Positions 1 to 11,156 of a stretch of 64,000 nucleotides of DNA are shown one piece after another. Where the stretch lies: assembly GCF_038419845.1 (NCBI RefSeq), contig NZ_JBCAQT010000001.1:124001-188000 (forward strand), read 5' to 3'. The notes beneath the pieces are model-generated. The model searched no databases, was not told the DNA's origin, and was given only the letters and a program-made list of their open reading frames with translations. Made by a program: the position numbers and the translations under genes. Every line of letters starts with the position of its first letter. Position 1 is the stretch's first letter. This DNA comes from Marinimicrobium sp038419845 (GTDB lineage Bacteria; Pseudomonadota; Gammaproteobacteria; Pseudomonadales; Cellvibrionaceae).

Positions 1-1
1 G

Positions 2-1393
2 GAAATGCGCCGCATTCGCCGCATCCATTTTATCGGGATCGGTGGCGCGGGCATGAGCGGTATTGCCGAAGTGCTGCTCAACCAGGGCTATGAGATTTCC
101 GGCTCGGATCTGAAAGAGTCGGCCACCACCCGGCGACTGGTTGCCATGGGCGCGCGTCTGTTTATCGGGCACGCAAAAGAAAATGTGGCCGACGCTCATG
201 TGGTGGTGAATTCCAGTGCGGTCGACGCGGACAACCCGGAAATGATCAGCGCCCGTGAGCGCCGTATACCGATTGTGCGTCGCGCCGAAATGCTGGGTGA
301 GTTGATGCGCTACCGGCACGGGATCGCCGTGGCGGGCACGCACGGTAAAACGACCACCACCAGTCTGATGGCCTCGGTGCTGGCCGCTGGTGAGCGCCAC
401 CCCACCTTCATCATCGGCGGTCTGGTCAACAGTGCCGGCAGCAACGCCCAGTTGGGGGCCAGTCGCTATCTGGTGGCCGAGGCGGACGAGAGTGATGCGT
501 CGTTTTTGCACCTGCAACCGATGGTGGCCGTGGTCACCAACATCGATGCCGACCACATGGACACCTACGGCGGTGACTTCAACAAGTTGAAGCAGACCTT
601 CGTGGAGTTTGTGCACAACCTGCCGTTCTACGGTCTGGCGGTCATGTGCGGAGACGATCCGGTGATCATGGATATTGCCCCCGACCTGTCGCGCCCGGTG
701 CTGACCTACGGCTTCGACAGTCACAATGATTTCCGGGCGGTGAATGTTCGCAAGGACAAAATGCGGACCCGGTTCGAAGTGATCCGCCCCGAGCGCGAGG
801 CGCCCCTGGCCATTGAACTGAATATTCCCGGCGTTCACAACGTGCTCAATGCCACGGCCGTGGTGGCGGTGGCCACCGACGAGGGCGTGAGTGATGAGGC
901 GATTCAGGAAGGGCTGAAACATTTTGCCGGCGTCGGTCGTCGCTTTCAGGTTTATGGCCACTATCAGGTGGCCGAGGGCGAGGCGATGCTGGTGGACGAC
1001 TACGGTCACCACCCGCGTGAAGTGGCCGCCACCATTGCCGCCATCCGCGACGGTTGGCCCGATCGGCGTCTGGTGATGGTCTATCAGCCGCACCGCTATA
1101 CCCGGACCCGCGATCTGTATGAAGACTTTGTCGATGTCCTCTCATCGGTGGATGTGCTCGTGCTGTTGGAAGTGTACAGCGCCGGCGAGGATGCGATTGC
1201 CGGAGCTGACGGTCGGCACCTGAGCCGCAGTATTCGATTGCGCGGAGCGGTGGAACCGATTTTTGTCGAACAGGTGGACGATGTGCCCGACGTGCTTCGG
1301 GATATTGTCCGGCCGGGCGACATCGTGATTACCCAGGGCGCCGGTAATGTCGGCGCGCTGGCGGGTGAATTGGCGCGGCGCAAGCTGCAATAG
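2..1393 (+). CDS. murC: UDP-N-acetylmuramate--L-alanine ligase (5' end cut by window)
   Basis: Cytoplasmic Mur ligase that adds L-Ala to UDP-MurNAc with ATP, the first step in building the peptidoglycan stem peptide. Counting from the first visible Met (base 5), the nucleotide-binding start HFIGIGGAGMSG is at residues 8-19, the ATP loop GTHGKTTTT at 111-119, and DDYGHHP and PHRYTRTRDL lie in the C-terminal part. The codon before that Met is GAA (2-4); the E. coli protein has about 15 further residues ending in a matching PEM sequence. The real start is therefore probably upstream of the window and this copy is incomplete. It is the first gene of a tight murC-ddl-ftsQ-ftsA-ftsZ run. Confidence 0.97.
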   Translation, partial: EMRRIRRIHFIGIGGAGMSGIAEVLLNQGYEISGSDLKESATTRRLVAMGARLFIGHAKENVADAHVVVNSSAVDADNPEMISARERRIPIVRRAEMLGELMRYRHGIAVAGTHGKTTTTSLMASVLAAGERHPTFIIGGLVNSAGSNAQLGASRYLVAEADESDASFLHLQPMVAVVTNIDADHMDTYGGDFNKLKQTFVEFVHNLPFYGLAVMCGDDPVIMDIAPDLSRPVLTYGFDSHNDFRAVNVRKDKMRTRFEVIRPEREAPLAIELNIPGVHNVLNATAVVAVATDEGVSDEAIQEGLKHFAGVGRRFQVYGHYQVAEGEAMLVDDYGHHPREVAATIAAIRDGWPDRRLVMVYQPHRYTRTRDLYEDFVDVLSSVDVLVLLEVYSAGEDAIAGADGRHLSRSIRLRGAVEPIFVEQVDDVPDVLRDIVRPGDIVITQGAGNVGALAGELARRKLQ

Positions 1394-1406
1394 TTGAGGT
1401 AAAAGA

Positions 1407-2363
1407 GTGAGTCAGAACACTACTCATACACAAACCGCGGCGCCCGAGGTGACAGCCCTGGGGCGGGTGGCGGTTCTGTTCGGTGGTCAGTCCGCCGAGC
1501 GGGAGATCTCGCTGCAGACCGGCGCGGCCGTACTCGAGGCGTTGCAGTCGGCCGGTGTCGACGCCTTTGGTATCGATATCGGTGCCAATGCCATTGAACA
1601 GCTACAGGCTCAGCCGATGGACCGGGCGTTCATCGCACTGCACGGCCCCGGAGGTGAAGACGGACGGATTCAGGGTGTTCTGGAATACATGGGCATTCCC
1701 TATACCGGCAGTGAGGTGGCCGCCTCGGCTCTGGCCATGGACAAGTTGCGCAGCAAACAGCTCTGGGCCGGCATCGGTCTTTCGACGCCCGCGTTTGCCA
1801 TGGTGGATGCCGGCAGTGACTGGGATCAGGTTCTGAAAACCCTGGGCGGCGAAGCCATCGTCAAACCGGCGCACGAGGGCTCCAGCATCGGCATGGCCCG
1901 GGTGCAATCGGGAGAAGAACTGGAACAGGCCTATCAGGCGGCGGCGCGCTACGACGGCAATGTGATGGTGGAACGTCTGATCACCGGCAGCGAATACACC
2001 GTGGCGATTCTGGATGGCGAAGCGCTGCCGCCGATCAAGCTGGAAACGGATCACCGGTTTTACGATTACGACGCCAAGTATCTGGCGAACGACACGCGCT
2101 ACCTCTGCCCTTGTGGTCTGGATGAAGAGCGTGAGCAGGCATTGAAGGATCTCTCATTGAGAGCCTTTGACAGTCTGGGCTGTCGGGGCTGGGGCCGCGT
2201 GGATGTGATGGCGGATCAACTCGGCCACTTCTACCTGCTGGAAGTGAACACGGTGCCGGGAATGACCAGCCACAGTCTGGTGCCCATGGCCGCGCGCGCG
2301 GCCGGAATGGATTTCGCGCAGCTGGTGGTGCGCATACTGCGAGCCAGCCAGTCGGGGTCATGA
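1407..2363 (+). CDS. ddl: D-alanine--D-alanine ligase
   Basis: ATP-grasp ligase joining two D-Ala for the peptidoglycan pentapeptide. Family signatures are clear: VAVLFGGQSAEREISL near residue 21, HGPGGEDGRIQG, the ATP-binding KPAHEGSSIGM, and EVNTVPGMTSHSLVP near the C terminus, which carries Mg-binding residues. At 318 aa it is close to the usual DdlB length (about 306), with a short extra N terminus. The start is GTG at 1407, with the ribosome site GAGGT at 1396-1400. It follows murC by 13 bases and overlaps ftsQ by four bases (ATGA), as in other dcw clusters, so translation is probably coupled. Confidence 0.97.
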   Translation: MSQNTTHTQTAAPEVTALGRVAVLFGGQSAEREISLQTGAAVLEALQSAGVDAFGIDIGANAIEQLQAQPMDRAFIALHGPGGEDGRIQGVLEYMGIPYTGSEVAASALAMDKLRSKQLWAGIGLSTPAFAMVDAGSDWDQVLKTLGGEAIVKPAHEGSSIGMARVQSGEELEQAYQAAARYDGNVMVERLITGSEYTVAILDGEALPPIKLETDHRFYDYDAKYLANDTRYLCPCGLDEEREQALKDLSLRAFDSLGCRGWGRVDVMADQLGHFYLLEVNTVPGMTSHSLVPMAARAAGMDFAQLVVRILRASQSGS

Positions 2364-3172
2364 AGCGGGAGCCGACAAAACGCATTCCGGGTCAGCCGCG
2401 AGTGACACCGCGCGGGGCCACCCGTCAGAAGAAACGCCAGGGACGATCACCTGAGTTCTGGCGGTGGGCACGAAGAGTGACAGGGACGATGTTGGTGATT
2501 GCCCTGATCGGAGGGAGCGTTTACGGCTTGTCGGAACCACTGCAGCGTTGGTTCAATCGTCCGGTGACCGAAGTGAGCGTGGAGGGATCGTTTCGCTACA
2601 TGAGCCGGGAGAGGGTGGAAGCCCTGTTGAGCCGGGAGTTGGATGAGGATTTTTTCCAACTGGACCTATCCCGGGTAAAGGCCGCGCTGGAGGAAGAGCC
2701 CTGGGTTGAGCGTGCCGCACTGAGGCGGCGTTGGCCGGACCAGCTGCAGGTGAAAATTTATGAGGAGCAGCCGATCGCCCGCTGGGGCGAATCGGGCTTT
2801 CTCAACCGGCGCGGGGAGATACTGACCGTGACCGATGATCAGATGCTGGCACACTTGCCGCGTCTGGATGGGCCGGACCGGGATGCGGAGCGCATGATGG
2901 AGCGCTATCAGGATCTGGCACAGATGCTGCGCAGTCGGCGATTGACGATCCGCTCGCTGAGCAGTGATGACAAGGGAGCCTGGCAGTTGACGTTGGGTGA
3001 TGGGGTAACCCTCAACATCGGACGCGATCGGGTTCTGGAGAAAATGCGGCGGTTTGTCAGTGTGTTTGAACAGCAATTGCAACAGCGCTGGCAGGAAGTG
3101 GAAGCCGTCGATTTGCGCTATCAGAGTGGAGTGGCCGTTTCCTGGAAAAAGGAACGGGAAACCGGGCAGTAG
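2360..3172 (+). CDS. ftsQ: Cell division protein FtsQ
   Basis: Bitopic inner-membrane divisome protein that links FtsB/FtsL to the septum. It has a basic cytoplasmic tail (residues 1-40), one transmembrane helix (about 41-58), and a POTRA domain starting at PVTEVSVEGSFRYMS (about 68-137). After that comes the FtsQ beta domain, with EEPWVERAALRRRWPDQL typical of the family. Length 270 aa is normal. The ATG overlaps the ddl stop, and ftsA follows after 57 bases. Confidence 0.95.
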   Translation: MKREPTKRIPGQPRVTPRGATRQKKRQGRSPEFWRWARRVTGTMLVIALIGGSVYGLSEPLQRWFNRPVTEVSVEGSFRYMSRERVEALLSRELDEDFFQLDLSRVKAALEEEPWVERAALRRRWPDQLQVKIYEEQPIARWGESGFLNRRGEILTVTDDQMLAHLPRLDGPDRDAERMMERYQDLAQMLRSRRLTIRSLSSDDKGAWQLTLGDGVTLNIGRDRVLEKMRRFVSVFEQQLQQRWQEVEAVDLRYQSGVAVSWKKERETGQ

Positions 3173-3229
3173 ATTGACAATGGAAGAGAGAGTAATGCAA
3201 ACAAAGTCGAACCAGGTGAGGTCGAGCTA

Positions 3230-4465
3230 ATGGCCAATGTAAATGACAGCAAAATGGTAGTCGGGCTGGACATCGGCACCTCCAAAGTCGTGGCCATCGT
3301 CGGCGCTATTACCCCGGAAGGTGAGCTGGAGGTCGTGGGCATTGGCTCACACCGCTCCAGCGGCCTGAAAAAGGGTGTCGTGGTCAATATCGAGTCCACC
3401 GTGCAATCGATTCAGCGGGCCGTGGAAGAGGCCGAGCTGATGGCCGGTTGCCAGATCCATTCGGTCTATGTGGGGATTGCTGGCAGTCATATCCGCAGCC
3501 TCAACTCGCACGGTATTGTCGCGATCAAGGACCGGGAAGTATTTCCCCAGGATCTGGAGCGGGTGATCGATGCGGCTCAGGCGGTGGCCATTCCGGCGGA
3601 CCAGAAAATTCTGCACATCCTGCCGCAGGAGTTCCTGATCGACGAGCAGGAGGGTGTGAAAGAGCCGCTGGGCATGTCGGGCGTGCGCCTGGAAGCGAAG
3701 GTACACCTGGTCACCTGCGCGGTGAATGCCGCCCAGAACATTGAAAAGTGCATCCGCCGCTGCGGCCTGGAAGTCGAGGACGTGATCCTCGAGCAGCTGG
3801 CCTCCAGCTATTCGGTACTGACCGAGGATGAAAAAGAGCTGGGCGTGTGCGTGGTGGACATCGGCGGTGGCACCACCGACATTGCCATTTTCACCGAGGG
3901 CGCCATCCGCCATACCGGGGTCATTCCCATTGCCGGCGACCAGGTCACCAACGACATCGCCATGGCGCTGCGCACACCGACGCCCCATGCAGAAGAGATC
4001 AAAATCAAGTACGCCTGTGCCCTGGCCAAACTGACCGGACCGGATGAAACCATCAAGGTGCCCAGCGTCGGCGATCGCGAGCCGCGCGATCTGTCCCGCC
4101 AGGCGCTGGCCGAAGTGGTGGAGCCGCGCTACGACGAGCTGTTTACCCTGGTGCAGGCCGAGCTGCGCCGCAGCGGGTTTGAAGATCTGATCGCCGCCGG
4201 CATCGTGTTGACCGGCGGTACGTCGAAAATGGAAGGCGTGATTGAGCTGGCCGAAGAGATCTTCCACATGCCGGTCCGTCTCGGGGCGCCCCAGAACATT
4301 CGTGGTCTTAAAGATATCGTGAACAACCCGATCTATTCCACCGGTGTCGGCCTACTCCTGTATGCCGTCAAGCAACAACAAGAGGGGAGGGGTATTGCCC
4401 ATGTCAGAGACAACGACGATTCCTGGTTCGAGCGTTTGAAAAAACTGTTTCAAAGCCATTTTTAG
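3230..4465 (+). CDS. ftsA: Cell division protein FtsA
   Basis: Actin-like ATPase that tethers FtsZ to the inner membrane. The N-terminal phosphate-1 motif VVGLDIGTSKVVAIVG, the central CVVDIGGGTTDIAIF phosphate-2 motif and VLTGGTSKMEGV (adenosine motif) are all present. The last residues, DSWFERLKKLFQSHF, form the conserved amphipathic membrane-targeting helix. Length 411 aa is typical. The start ATG has a GAGGT-like ribosome site about 10 bases upstream. A 306-aa open frame on the opposite strand is a composition artefact. Confidence 0.97.
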   Translation: MANVNDSKMVVGLDIGTSKVVAIVGAITPEGELEVVGIGSHRSSGLKKGVVVNIESTVQSIQRAVEEAELMAGCQIHSVYVGIAGSHIRSLNSHGIVAIKDREVFPQDLERVIDAAQAVAIPADQKILHILPQEFLIDEQEGVKEPLGMSGVRLEAKVHLVTCAVNAAQNIEKCIRRCGLEVEDVILEQLASSYSVLTEDEKELGVCVVDIGGGTTDIAIFTEGAIRHTGVIPIAGDQVTNDIAMALRTPTPHAEEIKIKYACALAKLTGPDETIKVPSVGDREPRDLSRQALAEVVEPRYDELFTLVQAELRRSGFEDLIAAGIVLTGGTSKMEGVIELAEEIFHMPVRLGAPQNIRGLKDIVNNPIYSTGVGLLLYAVKQQQEGRGIAHVRDNDDSWFERLKKLFQSHF

Positions 4466-4531
4466 TTCACATATTCAAAGTTTCAGTCATTTTTTATTTT
4501 TTTGATTTGGTAAAGGAAAAGGGGAATAACC

Positions 4532-5707
4532 ATGTTTGAGCTCGTAGACAACATTCCGCAAAATGCCGTTATAAAAGTCATTGGTGTCGGTGGTGGCGGT
4601 GGCAACGCCGTCAAGCACATGATCGACAGCAACATCGAGGGCGTTGAGTTCATCTGCGCCAATACCGATGCGCAGGCGCTCAAGGACGTCGATTCGCGCA
4701 CCGTTCTGCAGCTGGGCCACAGCATGACCAAGGGCCTGGGTGCCGGCGCCAACCCCGAGGTGGGTCGTCAGGCCGCCATGGAAGATCGCGAGCGTATCGC
4801 GGAGGTGCTGCGCGGCGCCGATATGGTCTTCATCGCCGCCGGCATGGGTGGCGGTACCGGTACCGGTGCCGCTCCCATAGTCGCGGAAGTGGCGCGCGAC
4901 CTGGGAATCCTGACCGTGGCCGTGGTCACCAAGCCGTTCCCCTTTGAGGGGCGCAAGCGCATGGTGGTGGCCGACGCCGGGATCAAAGAGCTGCAGGAGC
5001 GGGTCGACTCCCTGATCACCATCCCCAACGAGAAGCTGCTTTCGGTTCTGGGTAAATCCACCAGCCTGCTGGACGCGTTCAAAGCGGCCAACAACGTGCT
5101 GCTGGGCGCGGTCCAGGGGATTGCCGATCTGATCATCCGCCCGGGCATGATCAACGTCGACTTTGCCGATGTGCGCACCGTGATGTCCGAAATGGGCATG
5201 GCCATGATGGGTACCGGCCACGCCACGGGTGAGAACCGGGCCCGTGAGGCGGCCGAAGCGGCCATTCGCAGTCCGCTGCTCGAAGACGTCAACCTGCAGG
5301 GCGCGCGCGGTATCCTGGTGAATATCACCGCCGGTATCGATCTGTCCCTGGGTGAGTACTCGGAGGTGGGTAATACCATTGAAGAGTTTGCCTCCTCTGA
5401 CGCCACTGTTGTGGTGGGCACGGTTATCGATCCGGAAATGTCCGACGAATTGCGGGTTACAGTGGTGGCCACGGGTTTGGGCGCACCGGCCAAGGAAGAA
5501 AAAACCCCTAACAAAACCAAGGTGGTGGTCGATAACACCCGTCGCAAGAGCACCGGCGAGGTGGATTACAACACCTACGACCGTCCGACCGTGATGCGCC
5601 AGAGTGCCCAGGCTTCTTCCGCTCAATCGGCGGCGGCTGCTCCCTCTTCCGAGAAGGAGATGGAGTACCTGGACATTCCGGCATTCCTGCGTCGCCAGGC
5701 GGATTGA
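4532..5707 (+). CDS. ftsZ: Cell division protein FtsZ
   Basis: Tubulin-like GTPase that forms the cytokinetic ring. The glycine-rich start VIGVGGGGGNAVKHM, the tubulin signature GGGTGTGAAP (residues 105-114) and the T7-loop region NVDFADVRTVMSEMG are intact. After a variable acidic and Ala/Ser-rich linker, the C-terminal peptide EYLDIPAFLRRQAD matches the conserved tail that binds FtsA and ZipA. Length 391 aa is normal. AAGGAAAAGGGG just upstream provides a ribosome site. FtsZ ends the dcw transcription unit here; a 315-base gap precedes lpxC. Confidence 0.98.
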   Translation: MFELVDNIPQNAVIKVIGVGGGGGNAVKHMIDSNIEGVEFICANTDAQALKDVDSRTVLQLGHSMTKGLGAGANPEVGRQAAMEDRERIAEVLRGADMVFIAAGMGGGTGTGAAPIVAEVARDLGILTVAVVTKPFPFEGRKRMVVADAGIKELQERVDSLITIPNEKLLSVLGKSTSLLDAFKAANNVLLGAVQGIADLIIRPGMINVDFADVRTVMSEMGMAMMGTGHATGENRAREAAEAAIRSPLLEDVNLQGARGILVNITAGIDLSLGEYSEVGNTIEEFASSDATVVVGTVIDPEMSDELRVTVVATGLGAPAKEEKTPNKTKVVVDNTRRKSTGEVDYNTYDRPTVMRQSAQASSAQSAAAAPSSEKEMEYLDIPAFLRRQAD

Positions 5708-6022
5708 TCCGTGAAGGCCGGTTCTAATAGCCGTTGTGCTATCGATAGCGTCAGGCAATCACAGGGATTGTGATGCCGGCGTAGAACCTTTGACCTGAGC
5801 GTTGTCATACTACTGTGCCTGCAGTGTTTAGCGGTTCTCCCGTGGGGTGAGCGCTTTCTGTAAGGTAGTGTAAAAAATCACCAATATGGTGCATTCCGCC
5901 GCCAGCGCAGTGGTTGCGGTAATGAAAATCTGTTACAATTGCGTCCGTTTTTCAACCCGGCGGTGGTCGCTCAACGTAGCCTTTCACCATCGTCCTCAGC
6001 CAAAGGTGGGCTATAAAAGGTA
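5708..6022 (+). other. ftsZ-lpxC intergenic region
   Basis: 315 bases without a credible gene. The only signal I can support is the extended -10 promoter near its end. No clear stem-plus-U-tract terminator was seen after ftsZ, so some read-through into lpxC is possible. Confidence 0.5.
5931..5939 (+). promoter_or_regulatory. Extended -10 promoter for lpxC
   Basis: TGTTACAAT matches the extended -10 form TGnTATAAT with one mismatch. There is no good -35 at 17 bases, which fits an extended -10 promoter. Transcription would start near 5946 and leave a leader of about 75 bases before the lpxC ATG. Confidence 0.45.
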
Positions 6023-6934
6023 ATGATCAGACAGCGCACGCTCAAAAATGCCATCCGGGCCACCGGCGTTGGCTTGCACACCGGTCAGAAAGTGTATCTG
6101 ACCCTTCTGCCGGCACCTGTTGATGCCGGAATCGTGTTTCGTCGGGTCGATCTGGACCCGGTAGTCGAGATCGAAGCCAAGGCCGAGAACGTCGGCGACA
6201 CAACCCTGTCCACCAGCCTGGTAAAGGGCGACGTGAAGGTATCCACCGTCGAGCACCTGTTATCCGCCATGGCGGGCCTGGGCATTGATAACGCCATTGT
6301 CGAAGTCAGCGCACCCGAAGTGCCCATCATGGACGGCAGTGCCGGTCCTTTTGTCTTTCTGATCCAGTCAGCGGGCATCCAGGAGCAGGCGGCGGCGAAG
6401 AAGTTCATCCGGATCAAAAAGCCGGTACACGTGGAAGAGGGCGACAAAACCGCCAGCTTCCTCCCGTTCGAGGGCTTCAAGGTCAGCTTTTCAATCGAGT
6501 TTGATCACCCGATGTTCCAGGGAAAGAACCTTCAGACGTCGGTGGACTTCTCCAGCACGTCCTTCGTCAAGGAAGTCAGTCGCGCGAGGACCTTCGGGTT
6601 CATGCACGAGATCGAGTACCTACGCTCCAAAGGCCTCGCCAAGGGCGGCAGTGTCGACAATGCCATCGTGGTGGATGACTATCGTATCCTTAACGAAGAC
6701 GGACTGCGCTACGAAGACGAGTTCGTCAAGCACAAGGTTCTGGACGCCATCGGTGACCTCTACCTGCTGGGCAACAGCCTGATTGGTGAGTTCAAGGCGC
6801 ACAAATCGGGCCACGCTCTGAACAACAAATCCCTGCGGCAGCTCATTGCCCAGCGCGATGCCTGGGAAGTGGTGACTTTCGAGGACGAGACGGCCGCGCC
6901 CATCTCGTACATGAAGCCGCTGCTGGCCGTATAG
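6023..6934 (+). CDS. lpxC: UDP-3-O-acyl-N-acetylglucosamine deacetylase
   Basis: Zinc enzyme of the committed step in lipid A synthesis, in the cytoplasm. Zinc ligands are H78 (in VEHLLSAMAG), H237 and D241 (in HKVLDAIGD), with the catalytic His in HKSGHALNN at 264. RARTFGFMHEIEYL and GGSVDNAIVVDD are family blocks. The length of 303 aa matches the family. The ATG at 6023 follows AAAGG. The end of the protein lacks obvious extra degradation-tag sequence, so control by FtsH cannot be judged from sequence alone. Confidence 0.98.
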   Translation: MIRQRTLKNAIRATGVGLHTGQKVYLTLLPAPVDAGIVFRRVDLDPVVEIEAKAENVGDTTLSTSLVKGDVKVSTVEHLLSAMAGLGIDNAIVEVSAPEVPIMDGSAGPFVFLIQSAGIQEQAAAKKFIRIKKPVHVEEGDKTASFLPFEGFKVSFSIEFDHPMFQGKNLQTSVDFSSTSFVKEVSRARTFGFMHEIEYLRSKGLAKGGSVDNAIVVDDYRILNEDGLRYEDEFVKHKVLDAIGDLYLLGNSLIGEFKAHKSGHALNNKSLRQLIAQRDAWEVVTFEDETAAPISYMKPLLAV

Positions 6935-7002
6935 TCTGGCGGGGGCGCCCCGGACGGCACTTGCCAGGCTCTGTGTGGCAGTAGCTGTGCAACAAGGTCT
7001 TA

Positions 7003-7038
7003 TAGCGTCGTAACAACACTTGTAGCGTCGTAACAACA
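7003..7038. repeat. Two tandem 16-base repeats before a terminator
   Basis: TAGCGTCGTAACAACA occurs at 7003-7018 and again at 7023-7038, a 20-base period, immediately upstream of the lpxC terminator stem. Function unknown. Confidence 0.75.
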
Positions 7039-7079
7039 ATAGGGCCGCTCTGGAAGCAGAGCGGCCCTATTTGTTTGTT
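7038..7079 (+). terminator. Intrinsic terminator after lpxC
   Basis: A perfect 14-bp stem pairs 7038-7051 with 7058-7071 around the loop GGAAGC, and is followed by the T-rich run TTTGTTTGTT. This should end the lpxC transcript. The rest of the 380-base gap up to the peptidase holds the tandem repeat, a promoter-like site near 7269, and no gene. Confidence 0.85.
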
Positions 7080-7268
7080 GACGACCCTATCCTCGCTTGC
7101 GGCTCCGGGTCCCCGATGGGGCCGATTCGTTGCAATTGGTGTGCTACTTGGGTAACCTGTTGAATTCTATCCAGTTTTCCGGTTTCAGGCGCGTTTTTTA
7201 GAACCAAAGCGAATGGTTACGGGCGCATGATGCCGTATTGATATAAACGAAAGCTATAAAATGACGAC

Positions 7269-7277
7269 TGGTACTAT
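7269..7277 (+). promoter_or_regulatory. Extended -10 promoter for the M23 peptidase
   Basis: TGGTACTAT fits TGnTATAAT with two mismatches and lies 38 bases before the start codon. It has no convincing -35. Confidence 0.3.
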
Positions 7278-7314
7278 GCCTTTCGGCAGCAAAAACGGGT
7301 AACATCGGCTCCCT

Positions 7315-8253
7315 ATGAAGATAATTATTGTCAGCAAACAACACGGCCAGACGCGCAGCCTCACTTTAGGTGGCTGGACGCGCGCGCTCTTGTCCATCTG
7401 CCTACTGGGGATTCCGGTCACGGCGGCGGGCGTGTTGGGCTTTCAATGGGCCAATGGTGGCATTGGCGACAACGACGTATTTACCGCCGAATCCCGCGAG
7501 GCCTGGGAAGCGACCCTGGCCGAGCAGAAGCAGCAGGTCGAGCAGACCCGCGAGCAGGCCCGCAGTCAGGTGGCCGCTCTGACGCTGCGGGTCGCCGAGT
7601 TGCAGGCGCGCCTGATGCGCCTGGACGCACTGGGCGAGCATCTGACCACCATCGCCAACCTGGATCAGGGGGAGTTTGATTTCAGTCAGCCCCCGGCGCT
7701 GGGCGGTCCCGAGACCGAAACCATCGGTGACCCCTACACCCAGCCCGACTTCATCAGCACCATCGATCAGCTTTCCAGTCAGATTGAAAACCGGGAGCAG
7801 CAGCTGGCGACCCTGGATGCCCTGCTGGCCAAGCGCAAACTCCAGGACGATATTTTTATTGCCGGTCGTCCGATCAAGAAAGGCTGGATGTCCTCCCGCT
7901 TTGGTCGCCGCACCGATCCATTCACCGGGAAAGTAGCCTGGCACGGTGGAGTGGATTTCGCCGGTAAGGAAGATTCCGAAATCATTTCAGTGGCCGCCGG
8001 TGTTGTCACCTGGTCCAAAGACCGTCACGGTTACGGCCAGATGGTCGAGATCAACCACGGCGGGGGCTTCACTACCCGCTACGCGCACAACAAGGAAAAT
8101 CTGGTCAAAGTGGGCGATGTGGTCAAAAAAGGGCAGATCATCGCTCTGATGGGCTCCAGCGGCCGCTCTACCGGCCCCCACGTGCACTTTGAAGTCTACA
8201 AAAATGGCCGAGCGGTCGACCCTTCGACCTATATTCACCGCGCCAGCCGGTAA
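7315..8253 (+). CDS. Membrane-anchored M23 (LytM-type) metallopeptidase
   Basis: Predicted periplasmic peptidoglycan endopeptidase or LytM-domain regulator. A single transmembrane segment lies at about residues 22-44 and a Glu/Gln-rich coiled coil at about 60-110. The C-terminal M23 domain has putative zinc ligands H210 and D214 (WHGGVDF) and H291 with H289 (GPHVHFEVY). All are present, so it is likely an active enzyme and not a degenerate EnvC/NlpD-like activator. Position between lpxC and secA matches the Pseudomonas order, except that the small DUF721 gene normally found there is absent. It may begin a transcript that runs into secA. Confidence 0.92.
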   Translation: MKIIIVSKQHGQTRSLTLGGWTRALLSICLLGIPVTAAGVLGFQWANGGIGDNDVFTAESREAWEATLAEQKQQVEQTREQARSQVAALTLRVAELQARLMRLDALGEHLTTIANLDQGEFDFSQPPALGGPETETIGDPYTQPDFISTIDQLSSQIENREQQLATLDALLAKRKLQDDIFIAGRPIKKGWMSSRFGRRTDPFTGKVAWHGGVDFAGKEDSEIISVAAGVVTWSKDRHGYGQMVEINHGGGFTTRYAHNKENLVKVGDVVKKGQIIALMGSSGRSTGPHVHFEVYKNGRAVDPSTYIHRASR

Positions 8254-8297
8254 TTCCCCTCCCCCAAGGCTTGCTTTCGCAGGCTAGTTTCGGTTTA

Positions 8298-8317
8298 CTC
8301 GTCGGCTTTCCGACGAG
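8298..8317 (+). other. Hairpin in the secA leader
   Basis: CTCGTCGG and CCGACGAG pair perfectly around a CTTT loop, followed by GTTTCC, 45 bases before the secA ATG. The U tract is too poor for a firm terminator call. It could be an attenuator or simply end part of the upstream transcript. No secM-like arrest gene is present. Confidence 0.5.
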
Positions 8318-8362
8318 GTTTCCATCGTTCACCCGCAAAACTGCATAAATCACGGTAATAAC

Positions 8363-11089
<2,727 letters not shown>

Positions 11090-11156
11090 TCGGCCGGCTG
11101 TTTTTTTTACCGTCCCTTTTAGCCTGAACCAGTAACCCGAACACGGAGTGATTTCG

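Noticed and set aside
3347..4267. 306-aa open frame antisense to ftsA
   Set aside because: Mirror of a highly conserved gene in GC-rich DNA; His/Gly/Gln-rich composition and no family features. The same holds for the long frames antisense to ftsZ (4487-5758), secA (8375-9409, 9719-10915) and yhdP (31388-33754).
8254..8362. A secM-like arrest peptide upstream of secA
   Set aside because: Only a short hairpin is present; no short secreted reading frame with an arrest motif was found.
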